A DNA stretch of 12,215 nt, taken from assembly GCA_964384625.1 (NCBI GenBank), contig CAYLNH010000224.1, positions 1 to 12,215 of the forward strand, given 5' to 3'. Below are positions 6,259 through 12,215 of the stretch, in pieces; position 1 is the stretch's first letter; the number at the start of each line of letters is the position of its first letter. Source of the DNA: CAYLNH01 sp964384625. Lineage in GTDB: Bacteria; Verrucomicrobiota; Lentisphaeria; JABSQK01. A program made the position numbers and the translations under genes. Below the pieces are notes generated by a model. It saw only the letters and a list, made by a program, of their open reading frames with translations. It was not told where the DNA came from and made no database searches.

Positions 6259-6270
6259 AGCAAGATCGGT
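6259..6270 (+). repeat. Direct repeat copy 3 upstream of the aminotransferase
   Basis: AGCAAGATCGGT lies 67 bp after copy 2 and 22 bp before the start codon. It sits just ahead of the ribosome binding site AGGAG (6281-6285), where a bound protein could hinder transcription or translation initiation. Confidence 0.5.
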
Positions 6271-6292
6271 AATTCTCAGCAGGAGTACAACG

Positions 6293-7627
6293 ATGACCAC
6301 AATCCGATCCCGAAATGCTTTGGCAATCAACGGCGGGCGGCCCGCCGTGCGGCTGTCGGCGCCGTCCTGGCCGATCGCTGATGCGACCGATGAACAACGA
6401 TTGCTTGACGTTGTGCGCCGCGGCAAGTGGAGCTGGCTGGGGGAGAACGAGCAAGCGTTCTGCGAGGAGTTCCGCGCGTTCATCGGCAGCGACTACTGCC
6501 TCTGCCTGGCAAACGGAACCGTAACGCTGCAGTGCGCCCTGCAGGCCGTCGGCGTGGTCCCGGGCGACGAGGTGATCGTCCCGGCGCTCACTTGGGTGGC
6601 GACGGCCCAAGCGGCGCTGGATATCGGCGCCGCCGTGGTGCTGGTCGATATCGATCCGGTCACGTGGTGTATCGATCCGGAGGCAATCCGCCGGGCGGTG
6701 ACGCCGCGGACGAAAGCCGTTGTCCCCGTCCATCTCTACGGCTGCATGTGCGACATGGACGCGATCCGGGCAATCGCGGCGGAGTACCATCTGAAGATTG
6801 TTGAAGATGTCGCCCACCAGCACGGCAGCCGCTGGCGGAATGTCAGCGCCGGGGCATTGGGCGATGCCGGCTCGTTTTCGTTCCAGCAAAGCAAGGTATT
6901 GACCAGCGGCGAAGGCGGCGCCATCACCTGCAACGACGCGGCTGTCTATGCCACGGCGTTCGCGCTGAAACAGGTTGGTTGGGTGCCGGGGGATGTCGCT
7001 GCCGACCCGTACGGCAGGGAGGGCCTGCAGCCGGGCGGCCGCTACGGCCACAACTACCGGATTACCGAGTTCCAGGCGTGCCTGCTGCGCGGCGGGCTGT
7101 CGCGACTGGCCGAACAGACGTCCCGCCGCGAAGCGAACGCCGCCTATCTGGCCGCGAAGCTCGCTGCCCTGGGCGGTCCGCTGCAGGTCGCGCCGCGGGA
7201 TCCGCGGGTGACCCGCCAGGCCTACTACTGTCTGACCCTGAACCTGGACCTTGACGACCACGGCGGCATGGACAAACAGCCGTACGTCGCGGCGCTGCGG
7301 GCTGAAGGAGTCCCTGTGGGCGGACCCTACGAGCCCGTCTACCGCAGCGGCCTGCTCAATCTCTATGACCCCACCAGCCCGATCCCATTTCGCGATCCGG
7401 AACTGACGCAGAACTACGCGACGCTCAGGCTGCCGAACACCGAAGCCGTGGCTGCCCACGGCGTCACACTGATGCATTCACACCTGCTCGGCAGTCGCGA
7501 ATACATGGACCAGATCCTCGACGGCATCCAGAAAGTCAACGAGCAGCTCGACACCTTGCCCGGCTGTTCCCGCCGCTTGTCTGGGAACCGGCGATCGCCG
7601 GCGCGAATGGCCGGGACGAACGGCTGA
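6293..7627 (+). CDS. DegT/DnrJ/EryC1/StrS-family PLP-dependent aminotransferase
   Basis: The 444-residue fold-type I PLP enzyme has the family landmarks in order: opening LAINGGRPAV (10-19), LANGTVTLQ (72-80) for phosphate and cofactor contacts, PALTWVATAQA (97-107), EDVAHQHG (171-178) with D172 expected to contact the PLP pyridine nitrogen, and FSFQQSKVLTSGEGG (195-209) with K201 as the Schiff-base lysine. The YGHNYRITEFQACLL segment further on is also typical. Such enzymes move an amino group onto a keto-sugar or keto-cyclitol. The NGG-type start and length recall the branch that includes 2-deoxy-scyllo-inosose aminotransferases, but the substrate is not known. The last 20 or so residues (PGCSRRLSGNRRSPARMAGT) are basic and unlike the family and may be a poorly conserved tail. 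AGGAG at 6281-6285 supports the start. No sugar-nucleotide genes are adjacent, so the pathway is unclear. Confidence 0.88.
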   Translation: MTTIRSRNALAINGGRPAVRLSAPSWPIADATDEQRLLDVVRRGKWSWLGENEQAFCEEFRAFIGSDYCLCLANGTVTLQCALQAVGVVPGDEVIVPALTWVATAQAALDIGAAVVLVDIDPVTWCIDPEAIRRAVTPRTKAVVPVHLYGCMCDMDAIRAIAAEYHLKIVEDVAHQHGSRWRNVSAGALGDAGSFSFQQSKVLTSGEGGAITCNDAAVYATAFALKQVGWVPGDVAADPYGREGLQPGGRYGHNYRITEFQACLLRGGLSRLAEQTSRREANAAYLAAKLAALGGPLQVAPRDPRVTRQAYYCLTLNLDLDDHGGMDKQPYVAALRAEGVPVGGPYEPVYRSGLLNLYDPTSPIPFRDPELTQNYATLRLPNTEAVAAHGVTLMHSHLLGSREYMDQILDGIQKVNEQLDTLPGCSRRLSGNRRSPARMAGTNG

Positions 7628-7677
7628 CCCCGCGGCGCCCTCATTGCATGGACTCACGATTACGCTGCCGTTTGATC

Positions 7678-7702
7678 GGGCCCCCGTTCGGGCGCGCCCT
7701 TT
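7678..7702 (+). terminator. Possible terminator after the aminotransferase
   Basis: GGGC (7678-7681) and CCCG (7683-7686) pair with CGGG (7689-7692) and GCCC (7696-7699) through a two-base loop and small internal bulges, followed by TTT. The T tract is short and the stem imperfect, so the call is tentative. It lies in the 200-bp space between two convergent genes, where termination is expected. Confidence 0.3.
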
Positions 7703-7827
7703 CGGCGTTCCGCCGTCCCGGCTTCCGACAATAAGGATGTGACCTGAACCTTGCCCGACAGCAACCGATCCGCCGGAGCAGCCGAAATGACGGCGTCAAA
7801 CGTCACCGTTCTTACGAACCCATGCCC

Positions 7828-8673
7828 TTAGTCTTTGGCGCGCATATACCTTCCGTTCGTCTCGGTGTTGGTCGGGCCGGCCTTCACGTGCAAGGCGCCG
7901 TTGATCGTTCCCCAACCGACCGTGCGTGTGGCCAGTGACGCCTTGAACGAGTGCACCGAGCCGTCGGCCACAACCTGGTGAGCTCTCTCTTGATGCGCCA
8001 GGTGCGGCATGCAGTCGGCGCTCTCATGCGGGTTCAGTGTCCAACCCGCCGTGTAGTTCCAGGCGCTGATCCGTTCGTAATCCGCTCCGACCTCGTTGCG
8101 ATCCGAGCCGCCCAATGGATCGGTAACCAGGATCTCCATCGGATCCCAACGGCGGACGCGGGTGTCGGCATTGCTGTGCGTCGAGTTCAGCATCTTCCGT
8201 CCGGTATAGAAGAAGTAGCCGAACGCCTGATTCGGAAACGCGGCGTCGAAACGGATGTTCGCCGGGTTGTCCATAATGTAATACCCCGGATACCCCCCTG
8301 GACTCCAGCTCTGCGACGGACAGTAAAACAGCGGCGCCAGGATCGACTGTTTCTTGCCCGCTTTCGACGCCATGACCTCCTTGAAATATACCGGCGCCCC
8401 GGATGCTGCCGCTGTTGAAGTCAACCGCAGCCGCGGGGAGATATACCGATTGATATGATCGATCGACGGTGTGCCGCCGAAATCCGGAAAGTACTCGTCA
8501 TAGTCCCCCTGATAGATCGCGTGCCCCGTACCATGTTGTTTCAATTGCGATATGCACGACGCGTGCAGTGCCTGTTTCTTCGCCTTCGACAACACGGGAA
8601 GCAGCATGGACGCCAGGATGCCGATGATGGCAACCACCACAAGCAGCTCAATCAACGTAAACCAGCGCCTCAC
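7828..8673 (-). CDS. Type II secretion pseudopilin-like protein with H-X9-DG motif
   Basis: The 281-residue protein starts with a class III (prepilin) leader: the short basic MRRW is followed by FTLIELLVVVAIIGIL, with conserved Glu9 (E5 of the processed pilin) and a hydrophobic helix to about residue 27. A prepilin peptidase would cut before Phe5 and methylate it. The rest is a globular periplasmic or surface domain. Near the C-terminus, His227 is followed by nine residues and DG (237-238), the H-X9-DG signature common in PVC pseudopilin paralogues, which occur in many copies per genome. Its role is not known; a pilus-like or secretion assembly function is usually assumed. The start is GTG at 8673 with AGGAGA at 8678-8683. 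It is transcribed alone, away from the hairpin region, and converges with the aminotransferase gene. Confidence 0.88.
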   Translation of the reverse strand: MRRWFTLIELLVVVAIIGILASMLLPVLSKAKKQALHASCISQLKQHGTGHAIYQGDYDEYFPDFGGTPSIDHINRYISPRLRLTSTAAASGAPVYFKEVMASKAGKKQSILAPLFYCPSQSWSPGGYPGYYIMDNPANIRFDAAFPNQAFGYFFYTGRKMLNSTHSNADTRVRRWDPMEILVTDPLGGSDRNEVGADYERISAWNYTAGWTLNPHESADCMPHLAHQERAHQVVADGSVHSFKASLATRTVGWGTINGALHVKAGPTNTETNGRYMRAKD

Positions 8674-8677
8674 CGCG

Positions 8678-8683
8678 TCTCCT
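8678..8683 (-). promoter_or_regulatory. Ribosome binding site supporting a GTG start
   Basis: AGGAGA on the minus strand lies four bases before the GTG at 8673. Together with the RRW-F prepilin leader it settles the start codon in favour of GTG. Confidence 0.7.
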
Positions 8684-8709
8684 ATATGATACTATTGCGA
8701 CTCTATATA

Positions 8710-8738
8710 ATTATAGGTTCGACGGCGTGTGAATACAA
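8710..8738 (-). promoter_or_regulatory. Sigma-70-type promoter of the pseudopilin gene
   Basis: On the minus strand, TTGTAT (8733-8738) is followed after exactly 17 bp by TATAAT (8710-8715), a perfect -10 box. The -35 box is weak (three of six bases). Transcription would start near 8703, giving a leader of about 30 bases with the ribosome binding site in it. Confidence 0.65.
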
Positions 8739-8893
8739 GGGGGATCCCGCGATCCGGCGTCTGCAACGTGAAGTACTCGACGGCCTCAAGTTCCTGTTTC
8801 CGGCCACCGCCGGGGCTTGTCCCGGGCCGGTCCCCCGACCCGTCGGGATGGAGCCAAGATTTCTCCTTCCGACGGTGCTGCGGACATCACTGT

Positions 8894-8935
8894 CTGCCGC
8901 GGACACGGCGTCTGCAAACGCCATGTCCGCGGCAG
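8894..8935. repeat. Long near-perfect inverted repeat
   Basis: CTGCCGCGGACA (8894-8905) and TGTCCGCGGCAG (8924-8935) are perfect 12-bp arms. After one C/A mismatch the pairing goes on with GGCGT (8907-8911) and ACGCC (8918-8922), closing a CTGCAA loop. This gives an 18-position stem with one mismatch. No T tract follows on either strand. Confidence 0.85.
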
Positions 8936-8975
8936 GCGGGGGAACAGCTGCTCCCCTGCCGGACTAATCTTTGGA

Positions 8976-8996
8976 CCACGGGGATAGGCCCCGTGG
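8976..8996 (-). terminator. Hairpin 60 bp after the 918-aa gene, possible terminator
   Basis: CCACGGGG (8976-8983) and CCCCGTGG (8989-8996) pair perfectly (8 bp) around ATAGG. On the minus strand it comes shortly after the stop of the 918-aa gene. The bases after it are not T-rich, so it may protect the 3' end of the mRNA rather than terminate by itself. Confidence 0.4.
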
Positions 8997-9055
8997 AGCC
9001 GGGAGTGTTTCAAACGAAGGGCAGCGGGCGCGGTCGAGGATTCACCATGCAACAC

Positions 9056-11812
9056 CTACTCTGCTGCCCGGCGGCTGACGTACAGGTCCATGCGCGCCCG
9101 GCTGCCCGGCCACTTGAGTTTGTCGTTGCCGATATTGACGGTCTTGCCGTTCTGCGTGTCGATGATGTGGACCTTGTGATTGGCGCGGTAGACGCTTGTG
9201 CCGTACTGCACGGTCAGGTCGGAGTTGACGTTTTTGAAGATCGGCCGGTCTTTCGGGATCTTGCCGATCGGATAGATAAAAGCTCCGACGATCTCCGTTT
9301 TGGCGCCGTCGAAGGCCCAGAGCTTGCTCGACTCGTACTCGGTCTTGAAGCCCAGCGACCAGATGGTGGCGCCCTTGCTGACGATGCAGGGGCCGGCTTT
9401 GTGCGCTTCCGGGTTCCACTGCCGCACCCACACGTTCTGCGGATGATCGAAGCGGAAGCAGTTGGCGCCCAGGTCCTCCATAAACAGCTTGCCGCAGCCG
9501 GCGGCGTTGGTGTAGGCGCCGGGACCGCCGTGACGAAACACCAGCGTCGCGGGCGATGCGTGTTTCAGGCTGACGACGTTCATGCGTTCGATTATCACGA
9601 TGCGTTCGGCATCCGGTTCGGCAAAGATCATCGCGGGGGGCTCTTTCGCTTTCTGATCGAGGTCGTGCCGGCCGGCCGCTTTGATGCGTTTGTTCATGGC
9701 TTCGCGAATCGGCCTGGTCCAGTTGATCTCGGTCCGGCACGTGCCGATCAAGCGTTGTACGGGCCCTTTCAGCGTGACCGTGCGGCCGACGGTGACGTCA
9801 TGCGGAAAGTAGATTGTCTTGGCGCCCGAGGCGAACGCGGCTTCCAGCGCCGGCGCCCAGTCGTCGCCGTCTTTCCGGGCAGCGAACTTGTCGATGCTGA
9901 CCCAGTCCGTTTCGATATCGCCCCAGGGCAATGTGGGGGTCTCCTCAATCGGCAATTTGATGCCGCCGGCCGGGTCGCCGTGGGCACTGACAATCCGGTC
10001 GCCGACGAATTCTTCGACCACCGGGCCGGGCACGGTTCTGGTGTCGCCCCAGACATCAACTTTTTTTCTTCCCTTCTTTTCGCGCTTCAGGAACACCCGC
10101 TGTTCGATTGCGGCCTGATAGCCGTCCACGTTCAGATTGCGTACGTAGATGCCGCCGGCCGATTTGATTGCCGGCTGGTCCGGGGCGCCGCCCGTGAATT
10201 CGCAGTCGACCAACGCCATCATGCCGTTGGCCCCGGGAATCGACACCGCCGGAACGCGGTTTTCGCTGATGATCTTGCGGCAGGCCATGATATTGCCGGC
10301 GTTCTCGATGCCGGCCACCTTCTGGTTGGTTAAGGTGACGTGCTCCAGCGTCATGCTGTATTCCTGACTGTTCATCTTCACGCCGTAGTCGAAGCCGTCA
10401 ATCTTGACGTGCTTGATCAGCGCCGGGCCCGGCCAGGGACGGACGAAACTCAAACCGATATAGCCCTCGCCGTCGCCGCTGCGGATGGTGATGTCTTCGA
10501 CGCAGCCGATGTTGTTCGAGTGGTGGTCCAGGCCGACGCAGCCGGGGTTGCCTTTGCCGGTATCAATGGTGAAACCGAACAGATACACCCCGATATGATT
10601 GCCGGCGCCCCGGCCCCACTTGCCCCACTCGCCCCAGCCGGAAATGTACACCGGCTTCGGCTTCTTCTTGTTCTGGAACCCCTTGGCGTTGTCTTTCAGT
10701 TTGATAATCGTCTTGCCCGGACCGGCGCCCTGCACCACAAAGAAACGCTTGTGGTGGATCGTGTCGGAAATCAGATAGGTGCCGGCAGGGACAAAGAGCG
10801 TGTACCAGCCGCCGGGAACCTTGTTGGCCAACGCCGCAAACGCTCTGTTGAAGGCTTTCGTGTCGTCGTGCTTGCCGTCGCCGACAGCGCCGAATGCGGC
10901 TTTGATGTCGATGCACATGGCCGCCGGCAGCACCTTGTTCTCCGACGCGAAGGAGATCCCTGCCAAAGGCTGGTCGAGCCGGCGCAAAAAGCCGGTGGGC
11001 GTCAAGACCCCCCGGGTCAGCCGCACCTCGTCGATCCAGCCCTCGAAGCCCTTGCCGTCCGGCGCGCCCCCGAGGCGGATGGGCGCCGCATCCCAGGTCA
11101 ACGGGCCGGCGACGCGCTGCGTCGCCACCTGCCAGCGATCGAGATACACGGTGACCGTTTGTTTGCCGTGGTCATAGACCAGCGCCAGATGGCGCCAGAC
11201 CAGGTTGCCCGGGTACTTCTGCCGCGGATTCGGGTCGCGCAACCGGGAGATGGTGACGTAATGGCCCGTACTCCATTCCCGCCACTCCGGTTGCTTGCCG
11301 GCGTCGATTGCGGCGGCGTCCAGACCGGGCGACAGAAAGCCGGCGTAGTACGTCTGCCGCCAGCGCGGCAGATAGCGCGCGCCGCAGGCGATGCTTGCCG
11401 CCCCGGCCCCCTGCCGTGTCTTGACCGCCGCCCACATGGTCCGTTTCGGATCGCGCGCCGGCTTGACGAACATCTCCAGCGTGAAACTGGTGGTGCCGGC
11501 CGGGAACGGTACTTCGATCGAGTCCGTCTTCTCCGCCGTGCCGGCAAACTTCAAAGACGTCTTGTTCTCGTAGGACACCTTTGCCTGCGGATCGTACACA
11601 TACCTGGCCGGGACATCGGCCGCCCGCTGCAGCCCGCCGGCTTCCGCGGACAGCTTGCCGGGCATCGTTTCGGTGTTCACCGTTGAGGCCGCCGCCGCCG
11701 GTCTCTGCCCGGCTTCGCCCTCAAACCGCCAATGTCCGAGGACCTCCTGCGCCTGTCCGGCAGCAGCGAGCACCAGGCCCGCTGCAATCCAGTGTCTAAT
11801 CGATTTTATCAT
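9056..11812 (-). CDS. Secreted LamG plus tandem beta-helix protein (pectate lyase 3 / GH55-like)
   Basis: The protein has 918 residues. Residues 1-21 form a signal peptide with a likely cut after GQA. Residues about 25-275 resemble a LamG/concanavalin-like domain: HWRFEG (27-32), SFTLEMFVKP (109-118), WRHLALVYD (206-214) and the closing GWIDEVRLTRGVL (258-270). Residues about 300-600 open with AFGAVGDGKHDDTKAF (306-321) and LFVPAGTYLIS (339-349), hallmarks of the pectate lyase 3 superfamily, followed by short beta-helix repeats. A second, more degenerate unit starts at about 633: WVSIDKFAARKDGDDW (637-652) and TIYFPHDVTVG (666-676). Two tandem right-handed beta-helices recall GH55 exo-beta-1,3-glucanases, but other polysaccharide lyase or hydrolase activities are equally open, and no catalytic residue can be assigned by eye. 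The start has AAGGAG at 11825-11830, at the long end of normal spacing. It is transcribed alone on the minus strand. Confidence 0.8.
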   Translation of the reverse strand: MIKSIRHWIAAGLVLAAAGQAQEVLGHWRFEGEAGQRPAAAASTVNTETMPGKLSAEAGGLQRAADVPARYVYDPQAKVSYENKTSLKFAGTAEKTDSIEVPFPAGTTSFTLEMFVKPARDPKRTMWAAVKTRQGAGAASIACGARYLPRWRQTYYAGFLSPGLDAAAIDAGKQPEWREWSTGHYVTISRLRDPNPRQKYPGNLVWRHLALVYDHGKQTVTVYLDRWQVATQRVAGPLTWDAAPIRLGGAPDGKGFEGWIDEVRLTRGVLTPTGFLRRLDQPLAGISFASENKVLPAAMCIDIKAAFGAVGDGKHDDTKAFNRAFAALANKVPGGWYTLFVPAGTYLISDTIHHKRFFVVQGAGPGKTIIKLKDNAKGFQNKKKPKPVYISGWGEWGKWGRGAGNHIGVYLFGFTIDTGKGNPGCVGLDHHSNNIGCVEDITIRSGDGEGYIGLSFVRPWPGPALIKHVKIDGFDYGVKMNSQEYSMTLEHVTLTNQKVAGIENAGNIMACRKIISENRVPAVSIPGANGMMALVDCEFTGGAPDQPAIKSAGGIYVRNLNVDGYQAAIEQRVFLKREKKGRKKVDVWGDTRTVPGPVVEEFVGDRIVSAHGDPAGGIKLPIEETPTLPWGDIETDWVSIDKFAARKDGDDWAPALEAAFASGAKTIYFPHDVTVGRTVTLKGPVQRLIGTCRTEINWTRPIREAMNKRIKAAGRHDLDQKAKEPPAMIFAEPDAERIVIIERMNVVSLKHASPATLVFRHGGPGAYTNAAGCGKLFMEDLGANCFRFDHPQNVWVRQWNPEAHKAGPCIVSKGATIWSLGFKTEYESSKLWAFDGAKTEIVGAFIYPIGKIPKDRPIFKNVNSDLTVQYGTSVYRANHKVHIIDTQNGKTVNIGNDKLKWPGSRARMDLYVSRRAAE

Positions 11813-11824
11813 GGGTCTTGCGAT

Positions 11825-11830
11825 CTCCTT
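11825..11830 (-). promoter_or_regulatory. Ribosome binding site of the 918-aa gene
   Basis: AAGGAG on the minus strand lies 12 bases before the ATG at 11812. The spacing is long, but no better in-frame start exists downstream before the signal peptide. Confidence 0.5.
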
Positions 11831-11884
11831 GCTATCTGCGCGTACCGTGGGAATATCAGTGGCGCCGCGCCCGGCCGCCAGTAA

Positions 11885-11900
11885 ATATGAACGTTAATAT
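11885..11900. promoter_or_regulatory. Palindrome, candidate operator upstream of the 918-aa gene
   Basis: ATATGAACGTTAATAT is a 16-bp palindrome with seven of eight base pairs symmetric and a central AACGTT. A central CG inside an AT-rich dyad is typical of LacI-family operators that control carbohydrate genes. It lies 73 bp upstream of the start codon, in the only AT-rich stretch of that spacer. No LacI-type gene is in the window, so the regulator is unknown. Confidence 0.4.
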
Positions 11901-12215
11901 CAGGGAAAGTTCCATGGCCCGCCGAAGATTGTCCGCGGCGGCACAAGGCGCCGGGCAGTTGCGGCGCCGGCCCGAAAGCACTGCCCCGCTGGATTGTGGG
12001 CTTTCCCGGGCCGGGCGGTCCTCGGACCAAGAAGATCGTCGCGAGAAACAAATCGAATTCCGCCGACCTCTGCAATCGACGGGCGGATATTGCGTATACG
12101 ACAATCAAGATTGCAGAAGAAATGCGTCGGAGCGATTCGTTTTGCCGCAGATGCAGGCTAAGGGCGTGCGCATCAATTAGGCGGGCCTTGAATACCTTAT
12201 TGTATCGTCAGCCTG

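Larger units (their letters stand above)
6086..6292 (+). other. Spacer with C-rich and then AT-rich halves
   Basis: The first half (about 6086-6165) is very C-rich on the + strand and repeats CTTCGCGCCCG. As RNA it could act as a rho-loading site downstream of nikO, since no intrinsic terminator is visible. The second half (about 6168-6292) drops sharply to AT-rich sequence and holds three direct repeats and a small palindrome, which fits the control region of the aminotransferase gene. No clear -35/-10 pair was found. Confidence 0.4.
8674..9055. other. Spacer rich in hairpins between the pseudopilin and the 918-aa gene
   Basis: No gene is supported here; open frames are short and lack family features. 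The left part carries the pseudopilin promoter. The middle and right part (about 8800-9000) contains several adjacent GC-rich inverted repeats, described separately. A 12-bp word CGGCGTCTGCAA occurs twice (8756-8767 and 8906-8917). The structured part may serve as the 3' end of the 918-aa transcript, or it may be a small non-autonomous repeat element. Confidence 0.5.
11813..12215. other. Spacer upstream of the 918-aa gene; no supported gene
   Basis: Short open frames exist on both strands, but none has a ribosome binding site together with recognisable protein features. The part next to the 918-aa gene contains its ribosome binding site and an AT-rich palindrome. A CGTATACG palindrome occurs at about 12092-12099. 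The last 30 bases become AT-rich and could hold control signals for a gene beyond the window. Confidence 0.45.

Noticed and set aside
5249..7477. Long minus-strand open frame of 742 codons
   Set aside because: It lies antisense to nikQ, nikO and the aminotransferase, all of which have clear motifs. Its protein is low in recognisable features and it is a by-product of high GC content.
8729..10333. Plus-strand open frame of 534 codons
   Set aside because: Most of it is antisense to the 918-aa beta-helix protein. The translation has no domain signs and the start lies in the hairpin spacer without a ribosome binding site.
10340..11686. Plus-strand open frame of 448 codons
   Set aside because: It is fully antisense to the N-terminal half of the 918-aa gene, whose LamG and beta-helix motifs are clear.
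11809..12108. Minus-strand open frame of 99 codons ahead of the 918-aa gene
   Set aside because: It has no ribosome binding site or recognisable family pattern, runs across the candidate operator, and ends over the start of the 918-aa gene.
11818..12180. Plus-strand open frame of 120 codons at the right end
   Set aside because: It overlaps the start and control region of the 918-aa gene, has no ribosome binding site, and its Arg-rich translation resembles random GC-rich sequence.

Overview
The window is a GC-rich bacterial chromosome segment, and the run of 100 N at 3429-3528 shows it comes from a scaffolded draft or metagenome assembly. Gene content points to the PVC superphylum, most likely Lentisphaerota or a near relative. 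The evidence is a stand-alone type II pseudopilin-like protein with an FTLIELLVVVAIIGIL leader and an H-X9-DG motif, a very large secreted beta-helix protein with an N-terminal LamG-like domain, a secreted GH16 glycanase, and a DegT-type aminotransferase. This placement is inference from protein style, not a phylogeny.

Layout. 1-245: an upstream gene's rho-independent terminator, then an AT-rich leader. 246-1790 (+): secreted GH16 glycoside hydrolase with FN3-like and carbohydrate-binding domains. 1892-6085 (+): a nickel-uptake operon, nikR-nikK-nikM-nikL-nikQ-nikO. It starts with an inverted repeat that fits a NikR operator lying over a predicted promoter. The operon is interrupted between nikK and nikM by about 470 bp of low-complexity repeats, hairpins and the assembly gap; from nikM onward the stop and start codons overlap at every junction. 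6293-7627 (+): DegT/DnrJ/EryC1/StrS-type PLP aminotransferase, preceded by three direct copies of a 12-bp motif. 7828-8673 (-): pseudopilin-like protein with a recognisable promoter. 8674-9055: a strongly hairpin-forming spacer. 9056-11812 (-): 918-aa secreted LamG plus tandem beta-helix (pectate lyase 3 / GH55-like) protein. 11813-12215: no convincing gene, but a palindrome that could be an operator for the 918-aa gene.

How the genes work together. NikR should sense nickel and repress its own operon. NikM (substrate-binding S component), NikQ (T component), NikO (ATPase) and the accessory envelope proteins NikK and NikL together make an ECF-type nickel importer. The user of the nickel (urease, hydrogenase or other) is not in the window. 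The flanking secreted GH16 and beta-helix proteins suggest polysaccharide degradation; a shared beta-1,3-glucan substrate is possible but unproven. No rRNA, tRNA, CRISPR array or transposase gene was seen.
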